This document shows positions 22,648 through 30,274 of a stretch of DNA of 33,061 nt, piece after piece. Source of the DNA: JAICUY01 sp038250515. Lineage in GTDB: Bacteria; Chloroflexota; Limnocylindria; QHBO01. The translations under genes and the position numbers were made by a program. Under the pieces are notes generated by a model. That model did not search any database, was not told where the DNA came from, and saw nothing but the letters and a program-made list of their open reading frames with translations. Location: positions 1-33,061 of the forward strand of contig JBBSCG010000020.1 in assembly GCA_038250515.1 (NCBI GenBank). Direction: 5' to 3'. Numbering within the stretch: the stretch's first letter is position 1; each line of letters begins with the position of its first letter.

Positions 22648-23318
22648 CGCGCATTCTCCTGGTCGAGGACCATGTTCTCGTGCGAGAGGGCCTGCGCCTG
22701 CTACTGGGGCAGGAACCTGACTTCGAGATCGTCGGCGAGGCTTCGACGGTGAACCACGCGATCGACTGCGCGATCTCCGCCAGGCCGGACGTCATCCTGC
22801 TCGACATCGCGCTGGCCGACGACGACGGCATCCCGCTGATCGGGGTGCTGCGGGCTCGTGTACCGGACGCACGCGTCCTTGTCCTCTCCATGTTTGCGGA
22901 CGCCGAGACCGTCCGCCAGTCGCTCCTCGCCGGCGCGGCTGGCTATCTCGTCAAGGGAGCGACGGTCGATGAGCTGACGGCCGCCATCCATGCCGTCGCA
23001 CTCGGCGGAACCTTCCTGCACAGCGCGATCGCCGGCGTCGTCCTCGATGATGGGCTGCGCTGGCTGCGTAACGGCACCCGGCTGTCACCACGCGAGCGAG
23101 AAGTGATCAGCCTGCTCGGCGACGGGAGATCGGCCGGTTGGATCGCAGGCGCCCTCGGCATCAGCGTCCACACCGTACGTCGACACGTCGCGAATGCCAG
23201 CGAGAAGCTGGATGTGCACGGTGCTCGCGCATTGCGCTCCTACGCAATCGCCCACGGCTTCGCGCGACACCTGCTCTCCGACCAGCGAGTGGCCCGAGCG
23301 CCACGGCCAGCGAACTGA
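22644..23318 (+). CDS. NarL/FixJ-family response regulator
   Basis: A 224-residue DNA-binding response regulator. The receiver domain has the acidic pocket VEDH (Glu8-Asp9), phosphoacceptor Asp54 in VILLDIALADDDG, and the conserved Lys in GYLVKGAT. The C-terminal LuxR-type helix-turn-helix reads LSPREREVISLLGDGRSAGWIAGALGISVHTVRRHVANASEKL. The start is a GTG at 22644 overlapping the kinase stop, so it is the kinase's cognate partner. It converges with the xylH-like gene after 17 bp, across a small CAGCGA-ACTGA-TCGCTG palindrome (23308-23324) that includes the stop codon. Confidence 0.93.
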   Translation: MTRILLVEDHVLVREGLRLLLGQEPDFEIVGEASTVNHAIDCAISARPDVILLDIALADDDGIPLIGVLRARVPDARVLVLSMFADAETVRQSLLAGAAGYLVKGATVDELTAAIHAVALGGTFLHSAIAGVVLDDGLRWLRNGTRLSPREREVISLLGDGRSAGWIAGALGISVHTVRRHVANASEKLDVHGARALRSYAIAHGFARHLLSDQRVARAPRPAN

Positions 23319-23335
23319 TCGCTGAGCGTGACCGA

Positions 23336-24559
23336 CTAGCGGCCGGTCGCCGCCCGCCCGCGCCGCGCGAGTGCGTCGATGGTCACCGCGGCCAGCAGCA
23401 CCGCGCCGGTGACCATCAGCTTCACCGGCGACGGAAACGCGAGCAGGTCCATGCCGTTCGAGATCGACTGGATGACGAGGATGCCGACCAGTGCCGCCCA
23501 GATCGTGCCGCGCCCGCCAAACAGGCTCGCGCCGCCGATGACCGCGGCAGCGATGGCATTCAGCAGCTCAACGCCGCTTCCCGACGATTGGTTGACCGCG
23601 AGCAGCCGTGAAGCCGCGAGCATCCCTCCCCAGGCCGCGAACAGCGAGGCCAGCACGAAGACCGCGACGCGCACGCGGTCGACCCGGATGCCGGATCGCA
23701 ATGCAGCCTCGGCATTGCCACCCACCGCATAGATCATCCGCCCGAATCGAGTGCGGCTGACGACGTAGTCCATCACGACGACCAGGCCGATCAGAAAGAC
23801 GAGCGAAAGCGGCAGTCCACGGTCGCCGCTGAGGACAAGGACTGCACCCGCGGTCAGCGCGGCCACCACGACGACGCGAATCGACACGACCATGACAGGC
23901 TCGGCCGCCAGGCCCCCGCTCAGGCGTCGTCGTCGCCCGAGCGCGCCGGTGAGCGCGACATACAGCACGAAGATCGCAGCGATGCCCCACGCCCAGACGC
24001 CCGTGAAAAACGTCCCGGCCAGCCCGACCACGAAGTCATCGCGCATGTTGATCGTCCCGGTATCACCGAGGACGAACAGCAGGGCACCTTGCCAGCCGAT
24101 CAGTCCGGCCAGCGTCACCACGAAGGAGGGAATTTTGAACCGCGTGATCCAGAAGCCATGGATGAGACCGATGAGCACGCCGACGCCGAGGCCGAGCCCA
24201 ACCGCGACTGGCCCCGGCAGGCCGGCTTTGGTGTTCGCCACCGCCATGACCGCTGCGGCCAGGCCGCTGACCACGCCGACCGTCAGGTCGATCTCGCCGA
24301 GCAGCAGGACGAACACAACGCCGACCGCAATGGTGCCGATTGCCGCCATCTGCAGCGACAGGTTGACCAGGTTGCCGGGACTGATGAAGTGTCCCTGGGA
24401 GGCAATGGCAAAAATCGCCCAGATTGCCATGAGGCCGAGCACCACTGGCAGTTGTCCCAGGTCGCCGGATCGCAGTCGGCGCCGATAGCCATTGAGGGCG
24501 CCGCGGAATCCGGGCTCTTCACCGAGGATGCGTGGATCGTGCTCGAGCGTGCTGGTCAT
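23336..24559 (-). CDS. xylH: Sugar ABC transporter permease, XylH-like
   Basis: A 407-residue inner-membrane permease of the BPD_transp_2 (ribose/xylose) family with about ten or more hydrophobic segments. Conserved parts are LLLGEIDLTVGVVSGLAAAVMA, FKIPSFVVTLAGLIGWQG, and the cytoplasmic loop TRFGRMIYAVGGNAEAALRSGI that contacts the ATPase. GASLFGGRGTIWAALVG follows near the end. A central insert GALGRRRRLSGGLAAEP makes it longer than ribose-type permeases and is typical of XylH. It overlaps the ATPase gene by 4 bp (ATGA), so it is the last gene of the xylFGH-like operon. The xylose assignment rests on overall resemblance; a related pentose or hexose is possible. Confidence 0.87.
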   Translation of the reverse strand: MTSTLEHDPRILGEEPGFRGALNGYRRRLRSGDLGQLPVVLGLMAIWAIFAIASQGHFISPGNLVNLSLQMAAIGTIAVGVVFVLLLGEIDLTVGVVSGLAAAVMAVANTKAGLPGPVAVGLGLGVGVLIGLIHGFWITRFKIPSFVVTLAGLIGWQGALLFVLGDTGTINMRDDFVVGLAGTFFTGVWAWGIAAIFVLYVALTGALGRRRRLSGGLAAEPVMVVSIRVVVVAALTAGAVLVLSGDRGLPLSLVFLIGLVVVMDYVVSRTRFGRMIYAVGGNAEAALRSGIRVDRVRVAVFVLASLFAAWGGMLAASRLLAVNQSSGSGVELLNAIAAAVIGGASLFGGRGTIWAALVGILVIQSISNGMDLLAFPSPVKLMVTGAVLLAAVTIDALARRGRAATGR

Positions 24560-25353
24560 GCCGTCGCTTGCGGTGCGACGACAGCAGCGGCGCGTTCCGC
24601 CGCAATCGCCCCGGTCATGTAGCCGACGATCTCCTCGTGATCGGCCGTCGGTGCGTCGAACGTGCCGACATATCGGCCGAGGCGCAGCACCGTGATCCGA
24701 TCGGCAACGTCGAACACGTCCGCCAGGTTGTGGCTGATGAGCACGACGCCGTGCCCCTCGTCGCGAAGGCGGCGCACGAGATCGAGCACCTCCTTGGTCT
24801 GCGCCACCCCCAGCGCGGCCGTCGGCTCATCGAGCAGCACGACCTTGTTGTCCCACAGGACCGAGCGCGCCACGGCAACCGACTGCCGCTGGCCGCCGGA
24901 GAGCGACTCGATGGCAGTGCGCACGCTGGAAATCTTCACCGACAGGCGTCGCAGCGTGTCGACGGCCCGACGCTCCATCGAGACCTCGTCCATGACAGCG
25001 ACGGGTCCCATGCGATCCATCGTCTCACGGCCGAGGAACAGATTCGCAACGACGTCCAGGTTGTCGCACAGCGCCAGGTCCTGGTAGACCGTCGCGATGC
25101 CCAGCGCCGTGGCGTCGGTCGGCCCGTTGATCGAGACCTCGCGACCCTCCCAGCGGATGGTTCCGGAGTCGATCGGATGAATCCCGGCAATGACCTTGAT
25201 CAGGGTCGACTTTCCGGCGCCGTTGTCGCCGACCAGCGCCACCACCTCTCCGGCCGAGACGTCGAACTGCACGTCGGTCAGCGCCTGCACGGCGCCGAAC
25301 GACTTGTTGACACCGCTCAGCTCGAGCAGCGGAACCCGCTGCGCCTCGCCCAT
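24556..25353 (-). CDS. Sugar ABC transporter ATP-binding protein, XylG-like (single domain)
   Basis: A 265-residue ABC ATPase energising the importer. It has Walker A GDNGAGKST (43-51), the Q loop VYQDLALCDNL (Gln91), signature LSGGQRQ (151-157), and Walker B VVLLDEPTAALG (171-182). E. coli XylG and RbsA are tandem proteins of about 500 residues; this has one domain, like FrcA-type ATPases, and would act as a homodimer. The ATG at 25353 has GGAGGATGAG directly upstream. It lies 77 bp downstream of the binding-protein gene, with a strong hairpin between, and overlaps the permease gene by 4 bp. Confidence 0.92.
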   Translation of the reverse strand: MGEAQRVPLLELSGVNKSFGAVQALTDVQFDVSAGEVVALVGDNGAGKSTLIKVIAGIHPIDSGTIRWEGREVSINGPTDATALGIATVYQDLALCDNLDVVANLFLGRETMDRMGPVAVMDEVSMERRAVDTLRRLSVKISSVRTAIESLSGGQRQSVAVARSVLWDNKVVLLDEPTAALGVAQTKEVLDLVRRLRDEGHGVVLISHNLADVFDVADRITVLRLGRYVGTFDAPTADHEEIVGYMTGAIAAERAAAVVAPQATA

Positions 25354-25372
25354 CTCATCCTCCGTGGTGCCG

Positions 25373-25402
25373 AACGGCGGGGAGCGCCTGCTCCCCGCCG
25401 TT
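25373..25402 (-). terminator. Intercistronic hairpin between the xylF-like and ATPase genes
   Basis: AACGGCGGGGAGC (25373-25385) and GCTCCCCGCCGTT (25390-25402) form a perfect 13-bp stem with a 4-nt loop. It begins 28 bp after the binding-protein stop and is not followed by a T run. It therefore more likely causes partial termination or protects the upstream mRNA 3' end than full termination, giving more binding protein than transporter. Confidence 0.7.
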
Positions 25403-25430
25403 CATGGTGGCGCTCAAGCGTCGGTCGGCC

Positions 25431-26543
25431 CTACTTGATGCCCGCCGAAGCACAGGCGGACGCGAAGTCGCCGGTGCAGATGTCGGCCACCTTGTAGAAC
25501 CCGTCAGCCACGACCGAGTCCATGATCGACTTGGTCCCGGCGATCGCCCCGTCGAGGGTGACGGGTACGACCGGGATGATCTGGGTCGGGATGTCGGCGG
25601 TCCCGTTGTTCTCCTTGCCGGAGAACGTCGCGGTGTCCACCGACTTGCCGGTGGCCAGGTCACAGGCAGCCGCGGCGGCCGCCTCCGCGAGCGTCTTGTA
25701 CGGCTTGTAGACCGTCATGAACTGCTCGCCGGCGATGATGCGCTGGATTCCCGCCAGCTCGGCGTCCTGGCCGGTGACCGGATGGGTCTTCGGGTCGACG
25801 CCGTTTGCCTTCATGGCCGCGATCACGCCGCCTGCGCCGCCATCATTGGCGACATACACGGCGTCGAAGCCGTCCTTGCCAAACGATGCGATGGCAGCCT
25901 CGGTGATGGCCTGCGCCTCCTCCGGCTTCCAGTTCTGCATCGCGTCTTCCTTGACGATGTCGACCTTGCCATCAAGCACACTGTGGGCGCCCTCGGCAAA
26001 GAGCTTCGCGTTGTTGTCCTTGGGCGAGCCGTTGATCCACAGGATCTTGGCCTTGCTCATGCCCATCTTGCTCAGGTCGTCGAGGAGCGCCTGGCCTTGC
26101 AGCTTGCCGACCGAGTTGCTGTCGAACTCGAGGTAGTAGTCGGGCTTCGAGTTGCCCTTGATCAGACGGTCATAGCTGATGACCTTGACGTTCTTGCCGG
26201 TTGCCTCGGTCACGATCTTGCCGGCCGCATCGGCGTCGTTCGGGTCGAGCACCAGGACCGTCGCGCCATTGGTCATGGCCGACTCGGCCTGGTTCAACTG
26301 CGCAGAGTCCTCGCCACCCGCGTTGTTGTAGATCAGCTCGGTGTTCGGGCAGAGCTCCTTGAACTTGGCCTCGAACAGCGGCTTGTCTGCCGCCTCGTAC
26401 CGAGCGGTCTGCTTCTCCGGCAACAGCAGGGCGACCTTACCGCCGCTCGCCGAGCCACTGGCGCCGGGCGCCGCGCTGCACGCCGTCGCCAGCAGCATGA
26501 TCGCGAACCCTGCGGCCGCGAGGCGTACCAACTTACTTGGCAT
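25431..26543 (-). CDS. xylF: Sugar-binding lipoprotein, XylF-like
   Basis: A 370-residue periplasmic-binding-protein-family lipoprotein. The signal peptide ends LATAC (Cys22) with a Gly/Ser linker. The mature part has the two-lobed sugar-binding (Peripla_BP_4) pattern: KVALLLPEKQTARYEAAD, LVLDPNDADAAGKIV, KVISYDRLI, then AVYVANDGGAGGVIAAMKANG and HPVTGQDAELAGIQRIIAGEQFMTVYK, as in XylF. The start at 26543 was chosen because GGAGGAAAG lies 8 nt upstream and it gives a normal signal peptide; an upstream in-frame start adds an Arg-rich stretch. It captures sugar for the downstream ATPase and permease. A GGGGCG-TCT-CGCCCC hairpin (26563-26577) sits just upstream of the ribosome site. Confidence 0.92.
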   Translation of the reverse strand: MPSKLVRLAAAGFAIMLLATACSAAPGASGSASGGKVALLLPEKQTARYEAADKPLFEAKFKELCPNTELIYNNAGGEDSAQLNQAESAMTNGATVLVLDPNDADAAGKIVTEATGKNVKVISYDRLIKGNSKPDYYLEFDSNSVGKLQGQALLDDLSKMGMSKAKILWINGSPKDNNAKLFAEGAHSVLDGKVDIVKEDAMQNWKPEEAQAITEAAIASFGKDGFDAVYVANDGGAGGVIAAMKANGVDPKTHPVTGQDAELAGIQRIIAGEQFMTVYKPYKTLAEAAAAAACDLATGKSVDTATFSGKENNGTADIPTQIIPVVPVTLDGAIAGTKSIMDSVVADGFYKVADICTGDFASACASAGIK

Positions 26544-26633
26544 GAAAGATCTTTCCTCCATCGGGGCGTCTCGCCCCCGCCTGAGCATCCGCCAGCCGGT
26601 ATCTCCGGTCGTCATTGGGCCCGATACGGGACA

Positions 26634-27578
26634 TTACTCCTCCGAGGCAATGGCTTGACTGCTTCCGACGCGATCCTCCCACCACAGCCGCGGAACGGCC
26701 ACCAGCGGAGCGAGGCGCGCCACCCACAGCGTCGGCACCGCCACGGTCACCGCCGTGAAGGCCAGCCAGTCCCATCGGCGCCAGACCGCCACCGCGATGA
26801 GCGCGGCCGCCACGCCGAAGCGGAAGACAAAGTCACCCACCGTCGACGGCACGGCGGTCAGCAGCTGACTACCGGCGAATGGCGCTCGGTTCGCGCTGCT
26901 CCCCTGCTGGCCCAGGGCGGCGGCGAAGCGGATCCACACATCGGGGTCCAGCACGAAGTGAACGAGCGTGAGGACCACCACCGCCACGAGACCGATCAGC
27001 AGCGCGCGACGCGTCGTGGGCCGTCGCAACCACAGATACGGAATGAGCAGGACCGATCCGTACTTCACGCTGGCCGCGAATGCCAGCCAGCCGGCTCCGG
27101 CATGAGGCGGCCGCAGCGCCAGGCGGCCGAGGGCCGCGATGGGCAGCGTCACGTTCAGCGTCATCAGCTCGATCCCGAGCGGCTGAAAGAGCAGGCTCCA
27201 GCCGACGGCCCGCCACGACCCGACGAGATACCGGACGCACAGCAGGCACACCAGCCGATATCCCCAGGTCACGACCACCTCCGGCAGCAGCGCGAGCGGC
27301 GTCGCCAGATACGCGAAGGTGGGTGTGTACCGATACGCTCCCGGGTCCCCAATATTGACCGGGGCATACAGGTTTGCCCCGTCGAGAAGATGACGGCCGG
27401 CGAGCAGGTAGGACTTCAGATCATAGGCGACGCCGCCGGTGCGCGCCGTCTCGGAGATCAGGTAGCTGCCGAAGGCGACGAAGCCGACCAGGCTGACGAC
27501 CCAGCCCAGCGCCTCGAGCGCCGAGCGCAACGCGGGCCGCCGGGCCACCAGCTCCATCGCGCCTGCTCGGATCACCAC
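26634..27578 (-). CDS. GT87/DUF2029-like integral membrane protein
   Basis: A 314-residue polytopic membrane protein resembling the GT87 (DUF2029) group of lipid-linked-sugar mannosyltransferases. Evidence is the early extracytoplasmic segment YDLKSYLLAGRHLLDGANLYAP followed by YRYTPTFAYLATPLALLP, a pattern typical of these proteins (acidic residue after helix 1, then the Y-x-Y-x-P-F/T-x-Y loop). About eight helices follow, with a short SVKYGSVLLIPYLWLRR loop. It is shorter than many members (about 400). The GTG at 27578 lies 2 bp after the FAD-oxidoreductase stop; ATG 27557 is an alternative. Third gene of the MFS-FAD-GT87 operon. Acceptor and donor are unknown. Confidence 0.72.
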   Translation of the reverse strand: MVIRAGAMELVARRPALRSALEALGWVVSLVGFVAFGSYLISETARTGGVAYDLKSYLLAGRHLLDGANLYAPVNIGDPGAYRYTPTFAYLATPLALLPEVVVTWGYRLVCLLCVRYLVGSWRAVGWSLLFQPLGIELMTLNVTLPIAALGRLALRPPHAGAGWLAFAASVKYGSVLLIPYLWLRRPTTRRALLIGLVAVVVLTLVHFVLDPDVWIRFAAALGQQGSSANRAPFAGSQLLTAVPSTVGDFVFRFGVAAALIAVAVWRRWDWLAFTAVTVAVPTLWVARLAPLVAVPRLWWEDRVGSSQAIASEE

Positions 27579-27580
27579 GT

Positions 27581-28801
27581 TCAGAGGATATCGTGCTCCC
27601 GGTGGTCGAGCGGCCGGTCGACGCGGAACGGGTTGGTGGCCGCGTCGGCGCGGCCGGTGAGCAGGTCGATCACCAGGCGGCTGCCTCCGGCCGAGGCCAT
27701 GATCCCGTGGCCCGAGTAGCCGCCGTTGAGATAGACGCCGTAAGGCCCGGCGGGTCCCAGGTACGGTCGCCGGTCCGGCGTCATCTCATACTGCCCAGCC
27801 TGCATCAACCAGTCGAGCGTGCCGCGCTCCCAGACCTCTGACCAGAACGGTGTCACCCGCGACAGCGCATGGTCCGATGCGGGATCGAGCAGCCCGAAGG
27901 CCCACGCCGGGTCGACGGGCACAGCATCGGTCGGGTCGGAGGGCGGCGTGGCGGCCTCGGTCCACAGCGCCAGGCAGCCGCGCATCGCCGGCCGCCAGTG
28001 GGCCGCAGTCTCCTCCTCGATGACCATCGGTGCATCCGGCGGGATCTCCGGCAGGTCGGGAATCACCAGCTTCTGGCGACGCGTCGGCCGAACAATGACA
28101 TCCACTCCCGCCATCGCGGCCACCCGGGCGGTGAACGGGCCTGCTGCAACGGCCACGGCGTCGGCCGCAACGTCGCCACCCGAGGTTTGAACGGCAAGCA
28201 GCCGCGAGCCGTCATCGGTCAGGCGAAACCCGGTGACCTCGACGTTGGTACAGAAGGTCACCGAACCCGAGCCCATGCGCCCCGCGCTGGCTGCCTCGGC
28301 GTAGCCGATGGCCAGGCGCTTGACGTCAAGCCAGCCGTCGGCCGCGCGGTACCGCGCGCCCAGCACGTTCGGCGACAGGAACGTCCAGCGATGCCGCGCC
28401 TCATCACCGGAGAGCAGATCCACGTCGTCGAGCCCCCATCCCCGCTGACGCGCGACCAGGCGACGTGAGCGTTCGAGAGTCACATCGGTTAGCGAGCAGA
28501 ACAGGTAGCCGCCGTGATGCAGCCCGAGATCCCAGCCGTCGAGGCCGGTTCGGGCCGCGAAGTCGTCGAACAGCTCCACGCCCTCGCGCACGAGCGCGAT
28601 CTCATCGGGGTTGTCGAACTGGAGCCGGAAGGCGCCGGTCGAGGCGGGCGTGGTGAGCGTGGCCAGCGCGGGACGCCGCTCCAGCACCACCACGCGCAAC
28701 CCTGCGCGAACGGCGAAGAACGCGGTTGCGCAGCCCACGATTCCGCCGCCGACAACCACCAGGTCGGCGCTGGCGGGCAGCGTCTCGACGTAGCGCACCA
28801 T
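27581..28801 (-). CDS. FAD-dependent amine/amino-acid oxidoreductase (DAO family)
   Basis: A 406-residue flavoprotein of the DAO superfamily, close to sarcosine-oxidase-beta and glycine-oxidase-like enzymes. The N-terminal Rossmann motif is GGGIVG (18-23), with Glu41 at the end of strand 2 to bind the FAD ribose. A second FAD segment reads AADAVAVAAGPFTARVAAMAG. The C-terminal YLNGGYSGHGIMASAGGSRLVIDLLTG is the family's final FAD-binding stretch. It probably oxidises a secondary or primary amine; the exact substrate is not determinable. No signal peptide. Its ATG follows the MFS stop directly (TAG-ATG), so the permease and enzyme are coupled and may handle the same compound. Confidence 0.87.
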   Translation of the reverse strand: MVRYVETLPASADLVVVGGGIVGCATAFFAVRAGLRVVVLERRPALATLTTPASTGAFRLQFDNPDEIALVREGVELFDDFAARTGLDGWDLGLHHGGYLFCSLTDVTLERSRRLVARQRGWGLDDVDLLSGDEARHRWTFLSPNVLGARYRAADGWLDVKRLAIGYAEAASAGRMGSGSVTFCTNVEVTGFRLTDDGSRLLAVQTSGGDVAADAVAVAAGPFTARVAAMAGVDVIVRPTRRQKLVIPDLPEIPPDAPMVIEEETAAHWRPAMRGCLALWTEAATPPSDPTDAVPVDPAWAFGLLDPASDHALSRVTPFWSEVWERGTLDWLMQAGQYEMTPDRRPYLGPAGPYGVYLNGGYSGHGIMASAGGSRLVIDLLTGRADAATNPFRVDRPLDHREHDIL

Positions 28802-30226
28802 CTAAGCGTCCTCGTACGGGCCGACCGCGCCTGCCGGCGAGGCAAGATGCGTCTCGCCGACGCCCCGGCGCGACTCGCCCGCTCCCGCGGGAAGTCGCGC
28901 CGCAAGCACGGCGGCCAGGACCACCACCACCATCATCAACGCATCGGCACCCGCGATGGCGGTCCCCACGGAGAGCTCGGTGACCTCCGAGACCGCCACG
29001 AACGCACCGCCGATTCCGGCGCCCAACGCGGTTCCGAGCGTGAACATCAGCTGCAGCGCGGACGATGCGGCGCCCTCGCGACCGCGCTCCGCGGTCTGCA
29101 GCACCAGCAGGGTGAGTGTCGAATAGGCGAGGCCCATGCCCAGCCCGGCCGTGGCCCAACCGAGCGCCGAGGTGAGGATCGGCAGCGAGGGCAGCAGCAC
29201 CAACGCGGTGATCGCGATTCCCGCTCCGATGAGTACCGCCCCGGCCGCGACTACACGGCGCCGCTCGAGGCCGCCAAGACGCGACGGCAGCCACGACCCG
29301 AGCGCCCAGGTCACCGCCGCGCAGGAGAGGGCCACGCCGCCAAGCGTGGTCGAGCCGCCGCGCACGGTCGTCACCGCCAGCGGCACGAAGGCCTCCGTAC
29401 CGAAGAAGGCGAACGCCACGAGAAAGACGAGGCCGAACACGGCCGGCGCTCCGCGACGCAATTGCAGCGATCCGGGCGGCAGCAGGTGGCGCAGCCCGCT
29501 CACCGCCAGCCAGCCGCCCACCACCAGCAGCACGGCGCTGATCGCGAGCTGCCCCGGCACGAGCGCCGCCAGGAGTAGCGTGCTGCCGAGCGCCAGCCGC
29601 AGCGCATCGAAGGCGCGTCGCGCTGCACCACCCGACGTGGCGTGCGCCGAACGACCGAGTCGCGTCACCGGCCGCAGCACCACACCGCCCATCAGCAGCA
29701 CCAGCGGGACAAGCGCCAAAAAGACCCAGCGCCAGCCCAGGTGGTCAGCCACCAGCCCCGCGACGGCCGGCCCGACCAGGCCGGGCACAACCCACGCGCT
29801 CGACAGCAGCGCGACCATGCGCGCCATGCCACCCGGCGGATATGCCCGAGCGATAACGAGGTAGACCACCGCGCCGATCGCCCCCGAACCGAACCCCTGC
29901 ACCGCCCGACCCACGATCACGATCAGCATGCTCGACGCCACGCCGGAGATCACGAGTCCAACGGCGAACAGCAGCAGCCCCATCGCGAACGCGCGTCCCG
30001 GGCCGTGCCGGTCGGCATCGCCGCCGGTCAACGTGATCCCCACGATATTCGTCAGCCAGAAGGCGCTGAAGGCCCAGCCATAGAGGTCGAGCTGCCCCAG
30101 CTCACCGACCGTCGCCGGCAGGATGGTCGGCACCGCCATGCCCTCGAAGGCGACCGCGGTGACCAGCCCGACCAGCGCGATCGTCAGCAGCCGGCGGGAC
30201 GATGACCAGATGGAGTGCTCGCTCAC
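28802..30226 (-). CDS. MFS transporter (DHA2-like)
   Basis: A 474-residue major facilitator permease with roughly fourteen hydrophobic segments, as in the DHA2 drug:H+ antiporter branch. The loop after helix 2 is GGDADRHGPGRAFAMG and motif C-like sequence appears as VVPGLVGPAVAGLVADHLGWRWVFL. The start is a GTG at 30226, with TAGCAT 6 nt upstream and no Shine-Dalgarno. It is the first gene of the operon that continues with the FAD oxidoreductase and the GT87-like protein. Whether it exports a drug or moves the oxidoreductase substrate is open. Confidence 0.9.
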   Translation of the reverse strand: MSEHSIWSSSRRLLTIALVGLVTAVAFEGMAVPTILPATVGELGQLDLYGWAFSAFWLTNIVGITLTGGDADRHGPGRAFAMGLLLFAVGLVISGVASSMLIVIVGRAVQGFGSGAIGAVVYLVIARAYPPGGMARMVALLSSAWVVPGLVGPAVAGLVADHLGWRWVFLALVPLVLLMGGVVLRPVTRLGRSAHATSGGAARRAFDALRLALGSTLLLAALVPGQLAISAVLLVVGGWLAVSGLRHLLPPGSLQLRRGAPAVFGLVFLVAFAFFGTEAFVPLAVTTVRGGSTTLGGVALSCAAVTWALGSWLPSRLGGLERRRVVAAGAVLIGAGIAITALVLLPSLPILTSALGWATAGLGMGLAYSTLTLLVLQTAERGREGAASSALQLMFTLGTALGAGIGGAFVAVSEVTELSVGTAIAGADALMMVVVVLAAVLAARLPAGAGESRRGVGETHLASPAGAVGPYEDA

Positions 30227-30232
30227 CTGCGC

Positions 30233-30238
30233 ATGCTA
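30233..30238 (-). promoter_or_regulatory. Putative -10 box (TAGCAT) of the MFS-FAD-GT87 operon
   Basis: TAGCAT on the minus strand lies 6 nt before the GTG at 30226. It sits in the 48-bp gap after the phosphofructokinase stop, which argues for a separate promoter here. Confidence 0.5.
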
Positions 30239-30274
30239 GCCAATGGACCGATGCAGGCCCGCAGCGGCGGCTGA

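Noticed and set aside
26581..26633. Sixth member of the 51-bp repeat family upstream of the xylF-like gene
   Set aside because: Only a 16-nt core matches, without the flanking unit. It is mentioned as a possible related site but is too short to annotate as a repeat copy.
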